A stretch of DNA of 64,000 nt from Bombilactobacillus mellifer (GCF_000970795.1 NZ_KQ034028.1:197475-261474); one strand, 5' to 3'; shown: positions 1 to 8,808, counted from the stretch's first letter. A program made the numbers and translations. The notes: generated by a model from the letters alone, not told the origin.

Positions 1-39
1 TTAGCCGCTCATGCGGTGGAACAATGGCAAAAAAACTAA
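1..39 (+). CDS. C-terminal end of an upstream gene (partial)
   Basis: Frame 1 is open from the window edge and ends at TAA 37-39, giving LAAHAVEQWQKN. The length and the following 90-base gap before the next gene fit the tail of a real gene, but 12 residues are too few to name it. Confidence 0.4.
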   Translation, partial: LAAHAVEQWQKN

Positions 40-131
40 CGCTGTAAATTAAGCTGTTTTGGTTGCATTTTTTCAAGACCTTGGTTATTATGTTCCTTTG
101 CTGAAAATAAATAGCTCAGGAGGAACAGATC

Positions 132-650
132 ATGCCAGTTGTTTACCTCAAGAAAGTTCAACTAGAGCAATTAGATCAAGTGATTGAAATTATTGAAGAA
201 GCGAAAACAGTTTTAAAACAACGCGATATTAATCTGTGGCAAGATGGCTATCCTGATCGGGATGTTTTAGTGAGTGATATTAAACGAGGTATTGCTTACT
301 TTTTAATCAAAGACGGTGACATTGCCGGTGTAGCTGCTATTGAAGACCAGGGTGAAAAGTTTTATGAAGAATTGATTGAAGGAAGCTGGGCCCCTGAGTC
401 TCAGCCGCATTATGCCATTATTCATCGGGTAGCTATTAGTCAACGTCATCAGGGTGAAGGCTTAGCGTCTGTTTTTATTCAACATTTACTCTCGATAGCT
501 GCTTCCAAAGGTTTGACAGATATCCGGATTGATACGCACGTGGATAATGTACCGATGCAACATGTGATTTTAAAAAATGGCTTTGTTCAATGTGGTAAAT
601 TATTCAATGCCAGTCATACTCCCTGTGTAGCTTTTCAAAGATTTATTTAA
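132..650 (+). CDS. GNAT family N-acetyltransferase
   Basis: The protein has 172 residues, the usual size of a single-domain GCN5-related acetyltransferase that moves an acetyl group from acetyl-CoA to an amine. The acetyl-CoA binding loop is visible as RHQGEGLA at residues 105-112 (the Q/R-x-x-G-x-G/A motif), after a beta strand IIHRVAIS. The C-terminal part DNVPMQHVILKNGFV is the usual end of the fold. The start follows AGGAGGAACAGATC with good spacing. It stands alone, downstream of the edge gene and upstream of a phosphoesterase. The substrate cannot be told from sequence; small-molecule or protein acetylation are both possible. Confidence 0.88.
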   Translation: MPVVYLKKVQLEQLDQVIEIIEEAKTVLKQRDINLWQDGYPDRDVLVSDIKRGIAYFLIKDGDIAGVAAIEDQGEKFYEELIEGSWAPESQPHYAIIHRVAISQRHQGEGLASVFIQHLLSIAASKGLTDIRIDTHVDNVPMQHVILKNGFVQCGKLFNASHTPCVAFQRFI

Positions 651-716
651 GTTCTTTCTTGCTGAGTGTCCACTAGTAGGAGCTCAGCTTTTTAATAGGA
701 AGAGGAGGGGATCAAG

Positions 717-1973
717 ATGCTGCAGCAGTGGCCTTTTCGTCATTTCAAACAGCCCGGTCTTTATACGATGACGTTTTTGCAACAACCTTATACTTTACAG
801 GTGAGTGCGAAATCCCAAATTCTCTGGCCACATGTTGGCGATCGGTTTTACTATCGCCTAGCATCCAGATCCTGCTGGCAGACTATCAATTTAGCACCCC
901 GCTCATTTGTCCAAGCTTACTTGCAGCAATGGACTACCAGGGTGCAAGCTTTGTTACCGCCACAGTCGGTTACTCTGGGCTTAATTACTGACACGCACAT
1001 GAAATTTGTTAATAGCCGTAGTTACTATGGTTTAAATGGTTTGCAGCATCTGATTGAATGGCTGGAGTTACCACAACTGCTTCCTTTAGATTTGATCGCA
1101 CATTTAGGTGATATTGTGGATGGTAGCGATGAACCTTTAACTGATCAACAGCTGCTTTGGCAAGCTTCTCGGCGCTTGGAAAAACAAGCGTGCCCTTATT
1201 TTATTGTGAAAGGGAATCATGATGACCATGATAAATATGATGAGCATACGGCCCAGCATTTACCAACCTTTCAAGCCCAGACTTTTTCAAAAACGATGTG
1301 GCAACCCATGCAACAACAAACCGCGATAACCACTACGGCAATGGCAGGTGTCGGTTATTTTGATAAGGGCTTAGTACGTTTGATTTTTTTGAATACTTCC
1401 GATGTTTCTTTTCAAACCGATGCGCACGGCCGGCGCCGCTATGATCATAAAAAAGTACTCGCATTGAGACAACAACAGTTGCAAGCGTTAGTGGATCTGT
1501 TAACCGCCACGACAGCCCCTTTGGTTATTATTTTGGGTCATGCCAACTTGGTGAATTCCCGGGGGCAAAATGCTTTGCAGTATAACGGCAAAGTGGCGCA
1601 CGATCTGATGAAAGCCTACAACCAAGGCCTCAAGGGCCAGGTGAAAGCACATTATGCCGATAGTGAGTTTAATGTGGATCTAGCTTTTGATTTTCGACAG
1701 CACCCAACCAGCCGCATTGGTGCGTACTTGTGCGGTCACCAGCATGTGGAAACCCAATATTTAGTAGATGGGATTCAATATATTTTGTTGAACGTGTCAG
1801 CCCTAATGGGTAAAAAGCATTTTTTAACCACGAAGTACAATCGAGCTTGGGAGCGGCAGTATGGCACTTTGCAAGAATTTGCCGGGTATGTATTAAACAT
1901 TGATCCCCAAAAGCGGTTGCTCAATCTGTGGGGATATGGCGCAGCAAGTCCGTGGCGCCAGTTTAAAATTTGA
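717..1973 (+). CDS. calcineurin-like metallophosphoesterase
   Basis: The 418-residue protein carries the dinuclear-metal motifs of the calcineurin-like phosphoesterase superfamily: DTH at 92-94, GDIVD at 131-135, GNHDD at 166-170, a GHAN segment in the second half, and GHQHVE near residue 340. No signal peptide or membrane segment is seen, so it is probably cytoplasmic. The start ATG follows AAGAGGAGGGGATCAAG. The first 85 residues precede the catalytic domain and look like a small extra domain. The substrate (a phosphodiester or phosphomonoester) is not predictable. The gene overlaps no neighbour and has its own strong ribosome site. Confidence 0.85.
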   Translation: MLQQWPFRHFKQPGLYTMTFLQQPYTLQVSAKSQILWPHVGDRFYYRLASRSCWQTINLAPRSFVQAYLQQWTTRVQALLPPQSVTLGLITDTHMKFVNSRSYYGLNGLQHLIEWLELPQLLPLDLIAHLGDIVDGSDEPLTDQQLLWQASRRLEKQACPYFIVKGNHDDHDKYDEHTAQHLPTFQAQTFSKTMWQPMQQQTAITTTAMAGVGYFDKGLVRLIFLNTSDVSFQTDAHGRRRYDHKKVLALRQQQLQALVDLLTATTAPLVIILGHANLVNSRGQNALQYNGKVAHDLMKAYNQGLKGQVKAHYADSEFNVDLAFDFRQHPTSRIGAYLCGHQHVETQYLVDGIQYILLNVSALMGKKHFLTTKYNRAWERQYGTLQEFAGYVLNIDPQKRLLNLWGYGAASPWRQFKI

Positions 1974-2012
1974 TTTACTTTATAAAAACTTAACTAATAT
2001 TTGACAAACTTT

Positions 2013-2021
2013 TGATATAAT
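2013..2021 (+). promoter_or_regulatory. extended -10 promoter for the ATP-grasp/UspA pair
   Basis: TGATATAAT is an extended -10 element (TGnTATAAT) 55 bases before the proposed start. A TTGACA at 2001-2006 is too close to serve it as a -35, but could pair with TTAGAA at 2025-2030. Confidence 0.45.
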
Positions 2022-2075
2022 AGCTTAGAAGAGTAAGGAAAATCGATTATAGATTAATAATGCAAAGGAACGTGA

Positions 2076-3368
2076 ATTATTATCGCTAATCAAAATTTAC
2101 CTCAATTTACGCCCATTCTCTTAGGAAGCGACATTAATGCCTATGGTTTTGCGCGTTCATTTTATGAAATTACGCACCAGCCAGTGGAAGCCTATGCGGA
2201 GGTGCCTTTGGCTGCAACTCGCTATTCCAAAATTATTAATATGAATTTTTACAAGGGTTTTACCGCAGATCCGGTATTTATTGAAACCATGCGATCCGTG
2301 GCTCAAAAATATGCCCACCAGTCCCAACCATTGGTTTTACTAGCGATGGGTGATGGTTACGCTGAGTTAATTGCCAAACACCGCGAGGAATTAGCACAGA
2401 CTTTTATTTGTCCGGGAGTTGATTACGCGCTTTTACGGCGATTGAATAATAAAGAATCTTTTTACCAAGTTTGCGATCAGTATCATTTACCACATCCCAA
2501 AACCAAAATTATTACCCGAGCTATGTATGAAAAAAAGACCGATTTGACGGTTCCTTTTGAATTTCCTGTCGTGTTAAAGCCCGCGAATAGTGTGGAATGG
2601 CTGCAAATTGATTTTAAGGGCCGCAAAAAAGCCTTTACTCTTCATGCACAAGCGGATTATGAAAACATAGTGGCGCAAATTTATGATCATGGCTACCAGT
2701 CTGATTTGATTTTACAAGAATTTATCCCTGGTGATGATTCGCATATGCGGGTTTTGAATGCCTATGTGGATCAGCATCATCACGTCAAAATGATGTGTTT
2801 GGGGCATCCCTTACTCGAAGATCCTACCCCGCAGTCAATTGGGAATTATGTCGCTATTTTGCCGGAATACAATCAAAAAGTTTATGATCAATTACAAAAA
2901 TTTTTAGAAGATATTGAGTATACTGGATTTGCGAACTTTGATATGAAGTTCGATGATCGGGATCAGGAGTTTAAATTATTTGAAATTAATTTACGTCCGG
3001 GGCGCAGTAGTTTTTATGTAACTTTAAATGGCTATAATTTGGCTCAATTGGTCGTTGATGATTATGTCACGCAAACTTTAGATAATCAGGATACAGTTTA
3101 TGGTAATAAAAACAAAGCACAACATCAGCTCTGGTTGGGTGTTACGAATGGCGTCTTTAAAAAGTATGCTTTGGAAAACCGCTACAAAGAAGACGCTTTA
3201 GAGTTGTTGCGGCAAGATCGCGTCGGGACTACCTTATTATATAAAGGTGATTTAGGTTTGCGCCGCTGGTTGTTGGTTAATTACTTATATTATCAATATC
3301 GTGGACGCTTTAAACAATATTTTGAGGAGAATAAAGGTCAATATATTAAATCCGAAGCTAAGGAGTGA
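2076..3368 (+). CDS. ATP-grasp domain protein, probably ATT start
   Basis: This looks like a carboxylate-amine ligase of the ATP-grasp superfamily, about 430 residues. Central signs are VVLKPANSVEW, LILQEFIPGDD and FKLFEINLRPGRSSFYV, which match the nucleotide-binding lobe and the metal-binding E-x-N-x-R region. The first ATG/GTG/TTG in frame is the GTG at 2184, but the frame is open back to TGA 2073-2075 and the extra translation (FTPILLGSDINAYGFARSFY) looks like a genuine conserved N terminus. AAAGGAA at 2064-2070 sits 5-8 bases before ATT 2076 or ATT 2079, so an ATT start is the best reading. It is followed six bases later by a UspA gene. The substrate is unknown. Confidence 0.78.
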   Translation: MIIANQNLPQFTPILLGSDINAYGFARSFYEITHQPVEAYAEVPLAATRYSKIINMNFYKGFTADPVFIETMRSVAQKYAHQSQPLVLLAMGDGYAELIAKHREELAQTFICPGVDYALLRRLNNKESFYQVCDQYHLPHPKTKIITRAMYEKKTDLTVPFEFPVVLKPANSVEWLQIDFKGRKKAFTLHAQADYENIVAQIYDHGYQSDLILQEFIPGDDSHMRVLNAYVDQHHHVKMMCLGHPLLEDPTPQSIGNYVAILPEYNQKVYDQLQKFLEDIEYTGFANFDMKFDDRDQEFKLFEINLRPGRSSFYVTLNGYNLAQLVVDDYVTQTLDNQDTVYGNKNKAQHQLWLGVTNGVFKKYALENRYKEDALELLRQDRVGTTLLYKGDLGLRRWLLVNYLYYQYRGRFKQYFEENKGQYIKSEAKE

Positions 3369-3374
3369 TTTTAT

Positions 3375-3857
3375 ATGGCTAATAATCAAAATGACAAACA
3401 GTTACAAGATTATCACGTTAGTGAAGTTCAATATCAACGTATTTTGGTTGCCATTGACGTAGATGATTTTACTTCTTCGGATCAGGCATTCAATTTTGCC
3501 TGTAGTTTAGCAAAACTTTATGATGCTCAGATAGCAATTACCACTGTTGTGGAAAGCAAAGATATTAATATTTTTGATAGTCTATCTCCTGCCAAAATGG
3601 ACGATAAACGTTTGGAAGCCTCCCATTGCCTATTGACTTATGTTAAAAAAGCGCAAGAATTTGGCTTAACCAAGGTTAAACCGATTTTATCGGAGGGGAC
3701 GCCGGATAAAGCAATTTTAGAAGAGGTCATTCCAAGCTTTGAGCCGGATTTAGTTGTTTTAGGTTCTGAGGCGCAAAAAGTTACGGGCAAAACCATTGGT
3801 TCCCAGGCAGAGGGAATTATTGAAAAAGCTCCGGTGAGTGTGGCAGTGGTTCGCTAA
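3375..3857 (+). CDS. universal stress protein UspA family
   Basis: The 160-residue protein has the UspA fold pattern: RILVAIDVDDFTSSDQAFNFA at the N terminus and DLVVLGSEAQ...IEKAPVSVAVVR at the C terminus. The usual ATP-binding G-2x-G-9x-G(S/T) run is altered here (GSEAQKVTGKTIGSQAEG), so nucleotide binding is possible but not certain. It is a cytoplasmic single-domain protein of normal length. The start is six bases after the ATP-grasp gene, with GGAGTGATTTT as ribosome site, so the two are co-transcribed and end at a shared terminator. Confidence 0.88.
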   Translation: MANNQNDKQLQDYHVSEVQYQRILVAIDVDDFTSSDQAFNFACSLAKLYDAQIAITTVVESKDINIFDSLSPAKMDDKRLEASHCLLTYVKKAQEFGLTKVKPILSEGTPDKAILEEVIPSFEPDLVVLGSEAQKVTGKTIGSQAEGIIEKAPVSVAVVR

Positions 3858-3872
3858 TTATTTTAGTTTAAA

Positions 3873-3909
3873 AAACGCAAAGATAGTTGAGTATCTATGC
3901 GTTTTTTTT
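3873..3909 (+). terminator. rho-independent terminator after uspA
   Basis: AAAACGCA and TGCGTTTT form the stem around a 15-base loop region, followed by a run of T. It lies directly after the UspA stop. Confidence 0.85.
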
Positions 3910-3943
3910 GTACCATCGAGCCGGTATCAGGTCAAAGAAATCA

Positions 3944-3952
3944 TGATATAAT
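3944..3952 (+). promoter_or_regulatory. extended -10 promoter before the HcrB-like gene
   Basis: TGATATAAT is an extended -10. The predicted leader to the start codon is about 110 bases and includes a small CCTCA/TGAGG hairpin at 4025-4039 close to the ribosome site AAAGGAG. Confidence 0.45.
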
Positions 3953-4067
3953 TGGATATAAAGAGATCGCTTTCTTCCCACCAGGCAGGGGCTTGCGAGA
4001 GTAAGATAATTTTGTGAATAACATCCTCACTCATTGAGGTGATCTGAAAATAAAGGAGCTGTTTTGC

Positions 4068-6503
4068 ATGAAGTTAATAGGGATTGTGGGCACCAATGCG
4101 CAACATTCTTATAATCGATGGTTGTTGCAATATATTCAGCAGCATTTTGCCGCACAATTTGCCCTTGATATTTGTGAAATCAAAGCTATTCCGATGTTTA
4201 ATGAAAATCATCCAGCAGCCGATCCCGACTCCGTTACGCAGTTGGCGCAAACAATTGAGGAAGCTGACGGCGTTATTTTTGCTACGCCTGAGCATAATCA
4301 TTCCATTCCTTCGGCTCTGAAAAGCGTGATTGAGTGGCTCTCTTATCGCAGCCATCCTTTGGCAAATAAACCGGTCATGATTATTGGGGCTTCTTATCAT
4401 CCTCAGGGGTCTTCAAGGGCCCAATTACAGTTGCGCCAGATTTTAGACTCACCGGGGGTCAATGCCCTGGTTTTACCGGGAAATGAATTTTTAATGGGTA
4501 ACGCAAAAACCGCATTTGATGCTCATCGCCAAATTAAAGATCCCGCAACGATTGATTTTTTGCAGCAATGTCTAACTGAATTCTTAAAGTTTATTCAAAC
4601 TAATACCCAAGCCGACACTACCAGCCAGACAGCAGCAACGGTTATCCACAATGAGCCCTTGGAGACTGCTTCTTTGCATTGGGACGCAGTGTATGACGTA
4701 GTGGTTCTAGGTTTTGGAGGTGCCGGAGCGACCGCAGCGCGATTTGCGGCTGATGAAGGAGCCCGTGTGTTATTGACGGATGCTGCGCCCCAAGGGCATG
4801 AAGGCGGCAATACCCGATACGCGCATCAATTAATTGGCTCCGGGACGGATTTGGCTCAATTAAGGGCCTATCATCAACAATTAGCCGCACCTTTACACGT
4901 AGATCCCGCGGTTTTGGAGGCCTTTTTAGAAGGCTTAGTGGGGATGCGTTCTTATCTCCAAAAATATTTAAACATAGAACCATTTAGCATTAAACAGCAG
5001 TGGACCGGATCCACAGGCGTGAAAGCAATTGCGCAAGAGTATCCGGAGTTTGCCGGTTCACAAAGTTACGATTTACTGACTGTGCATGAGGGAGTGGCAG
5101 ATGCTGCTCTCTGGAAAATTCTACGACAAAAAGTCTTAGACCGAAAAAAGCAAATTGACGTTTGGTATAACGCACCGGTACGGCATTTAATTCAAGATCC
5201 CGTGACCAAAACGGTGATCGGTGTCCAAATTGAACGTGAACATGTAGTACGGCAAATTGGCGCGCAAAATGGCGTGGTGCTGGCTACTGGCGGGTTTGAA
5301 AATAATCAACAAATGATTGAGGATTATTTACAAGAACCTTATTTGGCGCCCGTAGGGACAACTTATAATCAAGGCATCGGAATTAAACTCGCACTAGAAG
5401 CAGGTGCTAATTTGAGTCATATGCGTAGTTACGAATCGTTAGGTCAATTTCATGGTTTGTCGCCGCGACTGCCGCAAGGACAACGCAGTCAACATGCCAC
5501 CAACATTAACTGGCCGGCGTTATATACTGGTAGTATTTTGGTAGTTGGTGATGATGGGACCCGTTACTTTAAAGAAGATGAAATTAACCGTCATGGACAT
5601 ATTTTCAATCATGGTTTTTGGCGTGTTCCTTTAGCGCAGCAGCGTCCAACGTTAATTTTTGATCAGGTTCAATACGAACAAATTCACCAAGAGCAGCATA
5701 ACGCCAACGGCTTCCCCGAATTACTAGCGGCGGCCACTAGTGCTTCGACTTTAGCACAATTAGCCCAACAAGTTGGCTTAGATCCACAGCGTCTGCAGAC
5801 TACTGTAAAACAATTTAATCACGATGCGGCGGCAAAAGTAGATCCGGAGTTTCATCGTGCAGCGGCTACTTTGCGGCCTTTAAGCCAGCAGGGTCCTTAT
5901 TATGCAGTGGTTTTACGGCAAAATCTGTTAAATACACAAGGCGGAGCTCAACGAAACGCGCGATGTGAAGTTTTAGCTCCTAATGGTCAAGTTATTGGGC
6001 ACTTGTATGAAGCTGGAGAATTAGGCGCCCCTTTTGTGAATCAATATGTAGCGGGCGGAAATTTAGCTGATTGCTTAATTTCGGGAAAAATTGCCGGCCA
6101 AAATGCGGCTCAAGTAAAAACTAACTCTCAGCCTGGCACTCGCTGGATGGCCACTAAGCCAGCAGGGGCAGCGACCACCAAAGACTTAGGCAGTGATCTC
6201 GATCAAGCCACAGATTTTACTACTCAAGCCCATCAATATTTAGGACGTAGTACGGTGGGAATGGGCGATGAACTGATTGTGCGCATTACTGTCGATGCCA
6301 AACAAAACCTGCAACGGGTGGAAGTTTTGCAGCAAAATGAAAGTGCTGATGTTAGTCAGGAAGCTTTGCGAGTTTTACCTCAACAAATGGTGACTCAAAA
6401 TACTTATGATGTTGATGTGATTTCAGGAGCCACGGCCACCAGCAAGGCTTTAAAAGCAGCGGTTCAAGATGCCTTGAAACAAATGAAAGCTGAGGTGAAA
6501 TAA
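4068..6503 (+). CDS. three-domain flavin enoate reductase, HcrB-like
   Basis: The 811-residue cytoplasmic protein has three flavin domains. Residues 1-180 are an NADPH-dependent FMN reductase (FATPEHNHSIPSALKSV). Residues about 205-690 are an FAD_binding_2 domain with GFGGAGA at 214-220. Residues about 720-811 are an FMN_bind domain with flavinylation motif DVISGAT, whose Thr789 should carry FMN covalently. From memory, this architecture matches the hydroxycinnamate reductase large subunit of L. plantarum and related cinnamate/acrylate reductases. The His-Tyr-Thr-Met-Gly-Gly and His-Gly-x-Asn-Arg substrate motifs of fumarate reductase, which the 468-residue neighbour has, are absent, so fumarate is an unlikely substrate. 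A second FMN reductase follows after four bases, and apbE is next door. Confidence 0.82.
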   Translation: MKLIGIVGTNAQHSYNRWLLQYIQQHFAAQFALDICEIKAIPMFNENHPAADPDSVTQLAQTIEEADGVIFATPEHNHSIPSALKSVIEWLSYRSHPLANKPVMIIGASYHPQGSSRAQLQLRQILDSPGVNALVLPGNEFLMGNAKTAFDAHRQIKDPATIDFLQQCLTEFLKFIQTNTQADTTSQTAATVIHNEPLETASLHWDAVYDVVVLGFGGAGATAARFAADEGARVLLTDAAPQGHEGGNTRYAHQLIGSGTDLAQLRAYHQQLAAPLHVDPAVLEAFLEGLVGMRSYLQKYLNIEPFSIKQQWTGSTGVKAIAQEYPEFAGSQSYDLLTVHEGVADAALWKILRQKVLDRKKQIDVWYNAPVRHLIQDPVTKTVIGVQIEREHVVRQIGAQNGVVLATGGFENNQQMIEDYLQEPYLAPVGTTYNQGIGIKLALEAGANLSHMRSYESLGQFHGLSPRLPQGQRSQHATNINWPALYTGSILVVGDDGTRYFKEDEINRHGHIFNHGFWRVPLAQQRPTLIFDQVQYEQIHQEQHNANGFPELLAAATSASTLAQLAQQVGLDPQRLQTTVKQFNHDAAAKVDPEFHRAAATLRPLSQQGPYYAVVLRQNLLNTQGGAQRNARCEVLAPNGQVIGHLYEAGELGAPFVNQYVAGGNLADCLISGKIAGQNAAQVKTNSQPGTRWMATKPAGAATTKDLGSDLDQATDFTTQAHQYLGRSTVGMGDELIVRITVDAKQNLQRVEVLQQNESADVSQEALRVLPQQMVTQNTYDVDVISGATATSKALKAAVQDALKQMKAEVK

Positions 6504-6507
6504 TAAA

Positions 6508-7053
6508 ATGAAATTAATGGCTATCGTGGGAACTAATGCCGATTTTTCATATAATCGTATTTTGCTGCATTATATGCAGCATATTTTCAAACCGCAAGCT
6601 GAGATTCAAATTCAAGAAATTAAAGACTTCCCCCCTTTTTGCGAAGATGATGCGTTAAATAACCATCCGGATTTACAACAATTGCAGCAAGATATTGCTA
6701 CTAGTGCGGGCGTTATTTTAAGTAGTCCCGAATATGATCATGCGATTCCTGCTTGTTTAAAGAGTGTTTTGGAATGGATGTCATATGAAGTCCATCCATT
6801 TCGGGGTAAACCAGTGATGATTGTGGGAGCTTCTTATGGGCCGCAAGGTTCTGCCCGCGCCCAGTTGCAATTACGCCAAATTCTAGCTTGCCCGGAAATC
6901 GATGCTTATGCATTGCCCGGCAATGAATTTTTATTAGGTCATGTCGTTCAAATGTTTGATCAAAAAGGTAATTTAACGAACCATACCCAACAACAAACAT
7001 TACAAAACTGTTTTGCCGACTTTTTGGACTATATTCATAATTTAGCGCGTTGA
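6508..7053 (+). CDS. NADPH-dependent FMN reductase, HcrA-like
   Basis: The 181-residue flavodoxin-fold protein has SSPEYDHAIPACLKSVLEWM and GASYGPQGSARAQLQLRQIL. It is clearly paralogous to the first 180 residues of the preceding 811-residue protein: shared MKLxxIVGTNAxxSYNR start, ALPGNEFLxG segment and similar length. It probably supplies reduced flavin or electrons to that enzyme, as HcrA does for HcrB. It begins four bases after the upstream stop, so the two are translationally linked. The order large-then-small is the reverse of what I recall for hcrA-hcrB in L. plantarum. No separate promoter is seen. Confidence 0.82.
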   Translation: MKLMAIVGTNADFSYNRILLHYMQHIFKPQAEIQIQEIKDFPPFCEDDALNNHPDLQQLQQDIATSAGVILSSPEYDHAIPACLKSVLEWMSYEVHPFRGKPVMIVGASYGPQGSARAQLQLRQILACPEIDAYALPGNEFLLGHVVQMFDQKGNLTNHTQQQTLQNCFADFLDYIHNLAR

Positions 7054-7059
7054 GGTGCC

Positions 7060-7121
7060 CCAACTTTCAAAGCTCTTCAGGTGTAAGCTGAAGTTGGAGA
7101 AGATGTATTTTAAGAAGAGCT
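7060..7121 (+). other. 3' untranslated region with competing stems
   Basis: CCAACTT 7060-7066 pairs with AAGTTGG 7091-7097, and CTTCAG 7075-7080 with CTGAAG 7088-7093. AGCTCTTC 7071-7078 can instead pair with GAAGAGCT 7114-7121. It lies between the FMN reductase stop and the terminator. Its function is unknown. Confidence 0.4.
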
Positions 7122-7146
7122 AGTCCTAATTACAAGTAAGAAAATA

Positions 7147-7179
7147 AAAATCCAAGCTGGTTCCAGCTTGGATTTTTTA
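7147..7179. terminator. bidirectional terminator between hcrA-like and apbE
   Basis: ATCCAAGCTGG and CCAGCTTGGAT form a near-perfect stem with T-runs on the right and A-runs on the left, so it can end both converging transcripts. It overlaps the apbE stop region. Confidence 0.85.
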
Positions 7180-8139
7180 ATTAGAAAAGTGTAAATGATA
7201 GTGGGGATTCAACAAGTGAATATGTTCCGGTTTCAGTTTTTGGACAATTAATTTGTGATCTTTAGTGACAAAGACCGCACCGTAGAGATCGGAACGGGAC
7301 TGCCCCCAATTTTTTAAAGGACCCCCGGCAAAAAAGAGGCGGGCGGTTTCGATTTCACCGTCGATAGATTTTTTAGAGAAAACGGTGACACTAGCCAGTT
7401 GATTAGTACACGGATAGCCTGTGCGCGGGTCTAAAATATGATGATACGAATGCCCCGCAACCTCTAAATGGCGCTCATAAATACCACTTGTCACCGCCGA
7501 ACAAGCTGGTAAATGGACACTAGCCAGAGCTTGTCCGCGGGGGGCTTTAGGATCTTGAATACCAATGTTCCAGCAGTGATCCGTATGCATGGGTGCTGGT
7601 CCCATTAACATTAAGTTGCCTCCTAAATCGATGGAGCCGCTGATTTTGCCGTAAGCGTGCCACAAGTCTTGAACACGATCGGCAATATAGCCCTTGGCAA
7701 TGGCTCCTAAGTCTAATTCCATGCCGGGCAGATGCAGATAGATTTCACGGTTCTGATCGTTATAGGAACAATCTTTTGGATTAATTAAGGCTAAGCGGAT
7801 GTTAATTTGTTGAGGAGAGGGCACTTGTGCATCGGTGAAACCAATTTTCCATAATTTGACCAAGGGCCCAATCAAAGCATTAAAGCCAAAATCTGCCCGA
7901 CTAACTTCAATGGCTTGGCGGGCAATTTGATAAGTAGCATCGCTGACTGCTACCGGATGCTGGCCGGCGGCATGATTAATCGCCATGATTTCAGATTGTG
8001 GACGATTGACAGTTAATAAATTTTCATAAGTTTGAATGAGATGGGCGGCTTGATCGAGGTCAGCATTTTGTGACGAGCCAAATAAGCTGAGGGTAATGAG
8101 CGTTCCCAAACCGTAATATTGTTTACTGAGCCGATTCAT
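7177..8139 (-). CDS. apbE: FAD:protein FMN transferase ApbE
   Basis: ApbE cleaves FAD and links FMN through a phosphoester to a Thr of FMN_bind domains. The 320-residue protein shows family motifs: MELDLGAIAKGYIADRV, SIDLGGNLMLMG and HHILDPRTGYPC, the last containing metal and flavin contacts. There is no lipobox, and the N terminus is only weakly hydrophobic, so a cytoplasmic form is likely, fitting the cytoplasmic FMN_bind protein encoded opposite. The ATG at 8139 is preferred to the TTG at 8145; no clear ribosome site is seen, and coupling to the upstream phosphatase gene (10 bases away) is likely. The predicted client is the 811-residue reductase. Confidence 0.9.
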   Translation of the reverse strand: MNRLSKQYYGLGTLITLSLFGSSQNADLDQAAHLIQTYENLLTVNRPQSEIMAINHAAGQHPVAVSDATYQIARQAIEVSRADFGFNALIGPLVKLWKIGFTDAQVPSPQQINIRLALINPKDCSYNDQNREIYLHLPGMELDLGAIAKGYIADRVQDLWHAYGKISGSIDLGGNLMLMGPAPMHTDHCWNIGIQDPKAPRGQALASVHLPACSAVTSGIYERHLEVAGHSYHHILDPRTGYPCTNQLASVTVFSKKSIDGEIETARLFFAGGPLKNWGQSRSDLYGAVFVTKDHKLIVQKLKPEHIHLLNPHYHLHFSN

Positions 8140-8148
8140 ATTCAAATA

Positions 8149-8808
8149 CTAATCGATTAACGATTGACCATAGGTTGTCACGAGGGTTTGACCATCACGA
8201 CGTATAACTTTGGTCAGACTAGAATTATCAGGACTAGTCCGTGCTACAAACGAACCATCACCGTATTTATTGGCAATGGATTTAATGGTATTGCCATGAG
8301 TAATTAATAGAATTTGCGCGTTATCATGAGCGACTTGATCTAAATATTGAAAGCCGGCATCAATTCTCTGCCAATATTCTTGGGCATTTTCGGCGTCATG
8401 AAAGGGATCTGCAGCCTTCATCCAGTCTTTACTTTGGTCTAAACTAAATTTTGTGCCTGCCTCACTGATTTTGCTGAAACCGTGCGGACCTAACACCAAG
8501 TACCAAGCTTCCTCACAATTCATGCCTTCAAAATAACCATAAAAGCATTCCCGAAAGGCTGTTAAAGTTTGCATTGACAACTGTTGGCGATTAATATTAG
8601 CGTCACAGATGATTTGGCACGTATTGACTGCACGACGTGCATCCGAAGCAAACGCTAAATCAAAAGGTACCGCAGCCAATTTTTGGGCTGCTAATTGGGC
8701 TACTTTTTCACCTGCGGGGGTGAGAGGTGTATCAGACCAGCCTTGCATTTTTTTGTAGCGATTATACCAAGTTTCGCCATGTCGAATCATGTAAATCGAA
8801 TACTGCAT
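8149..8808 (-). CDS. histidine phosphatase (phosphoglycerate mutase-like)
   Basis: The protein has 219 residues from the ATG that sits seven bases after AGGAGG; an upstream in-frame ATG at 8829 lies before that ribosome site. The catalytic RHGETWYNR motif is near residue 9 and the second histidine is in LLITHGNTIKSIA. This is the histidine phosphatase superfamily, which covers sugar-phosphate, cofactor and nucleotide phosphatases; it looks more like a broad phosphatase than glycolytic GpmA because it lacks the long insertion. It shares an operon with apbE, with ten bases between them, so a role in flavin or nucleotide phosphate handling is conceivable but unproven. Confidence 0.85.
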   Translation of the reverse strand: MQYSIYMIRHGETWYNRYKKMQGWSDTPLTPAGEKVAQLAAQKLAAVPFDLAFASDARRAVNTCQIICDANINRQQLSMQTLTAFRECFYGYFEGMNCEEAWYLVLGPHGFSKISEAGTKFSLDQSKDWMKAADPFHDAENAQEYWQRIDAGFQYLDQVAHDNAQILLITHGNTIKSIANKYGDGSFVARTSPDNSSLTKVIRRDGQTLVTTYGQSLID

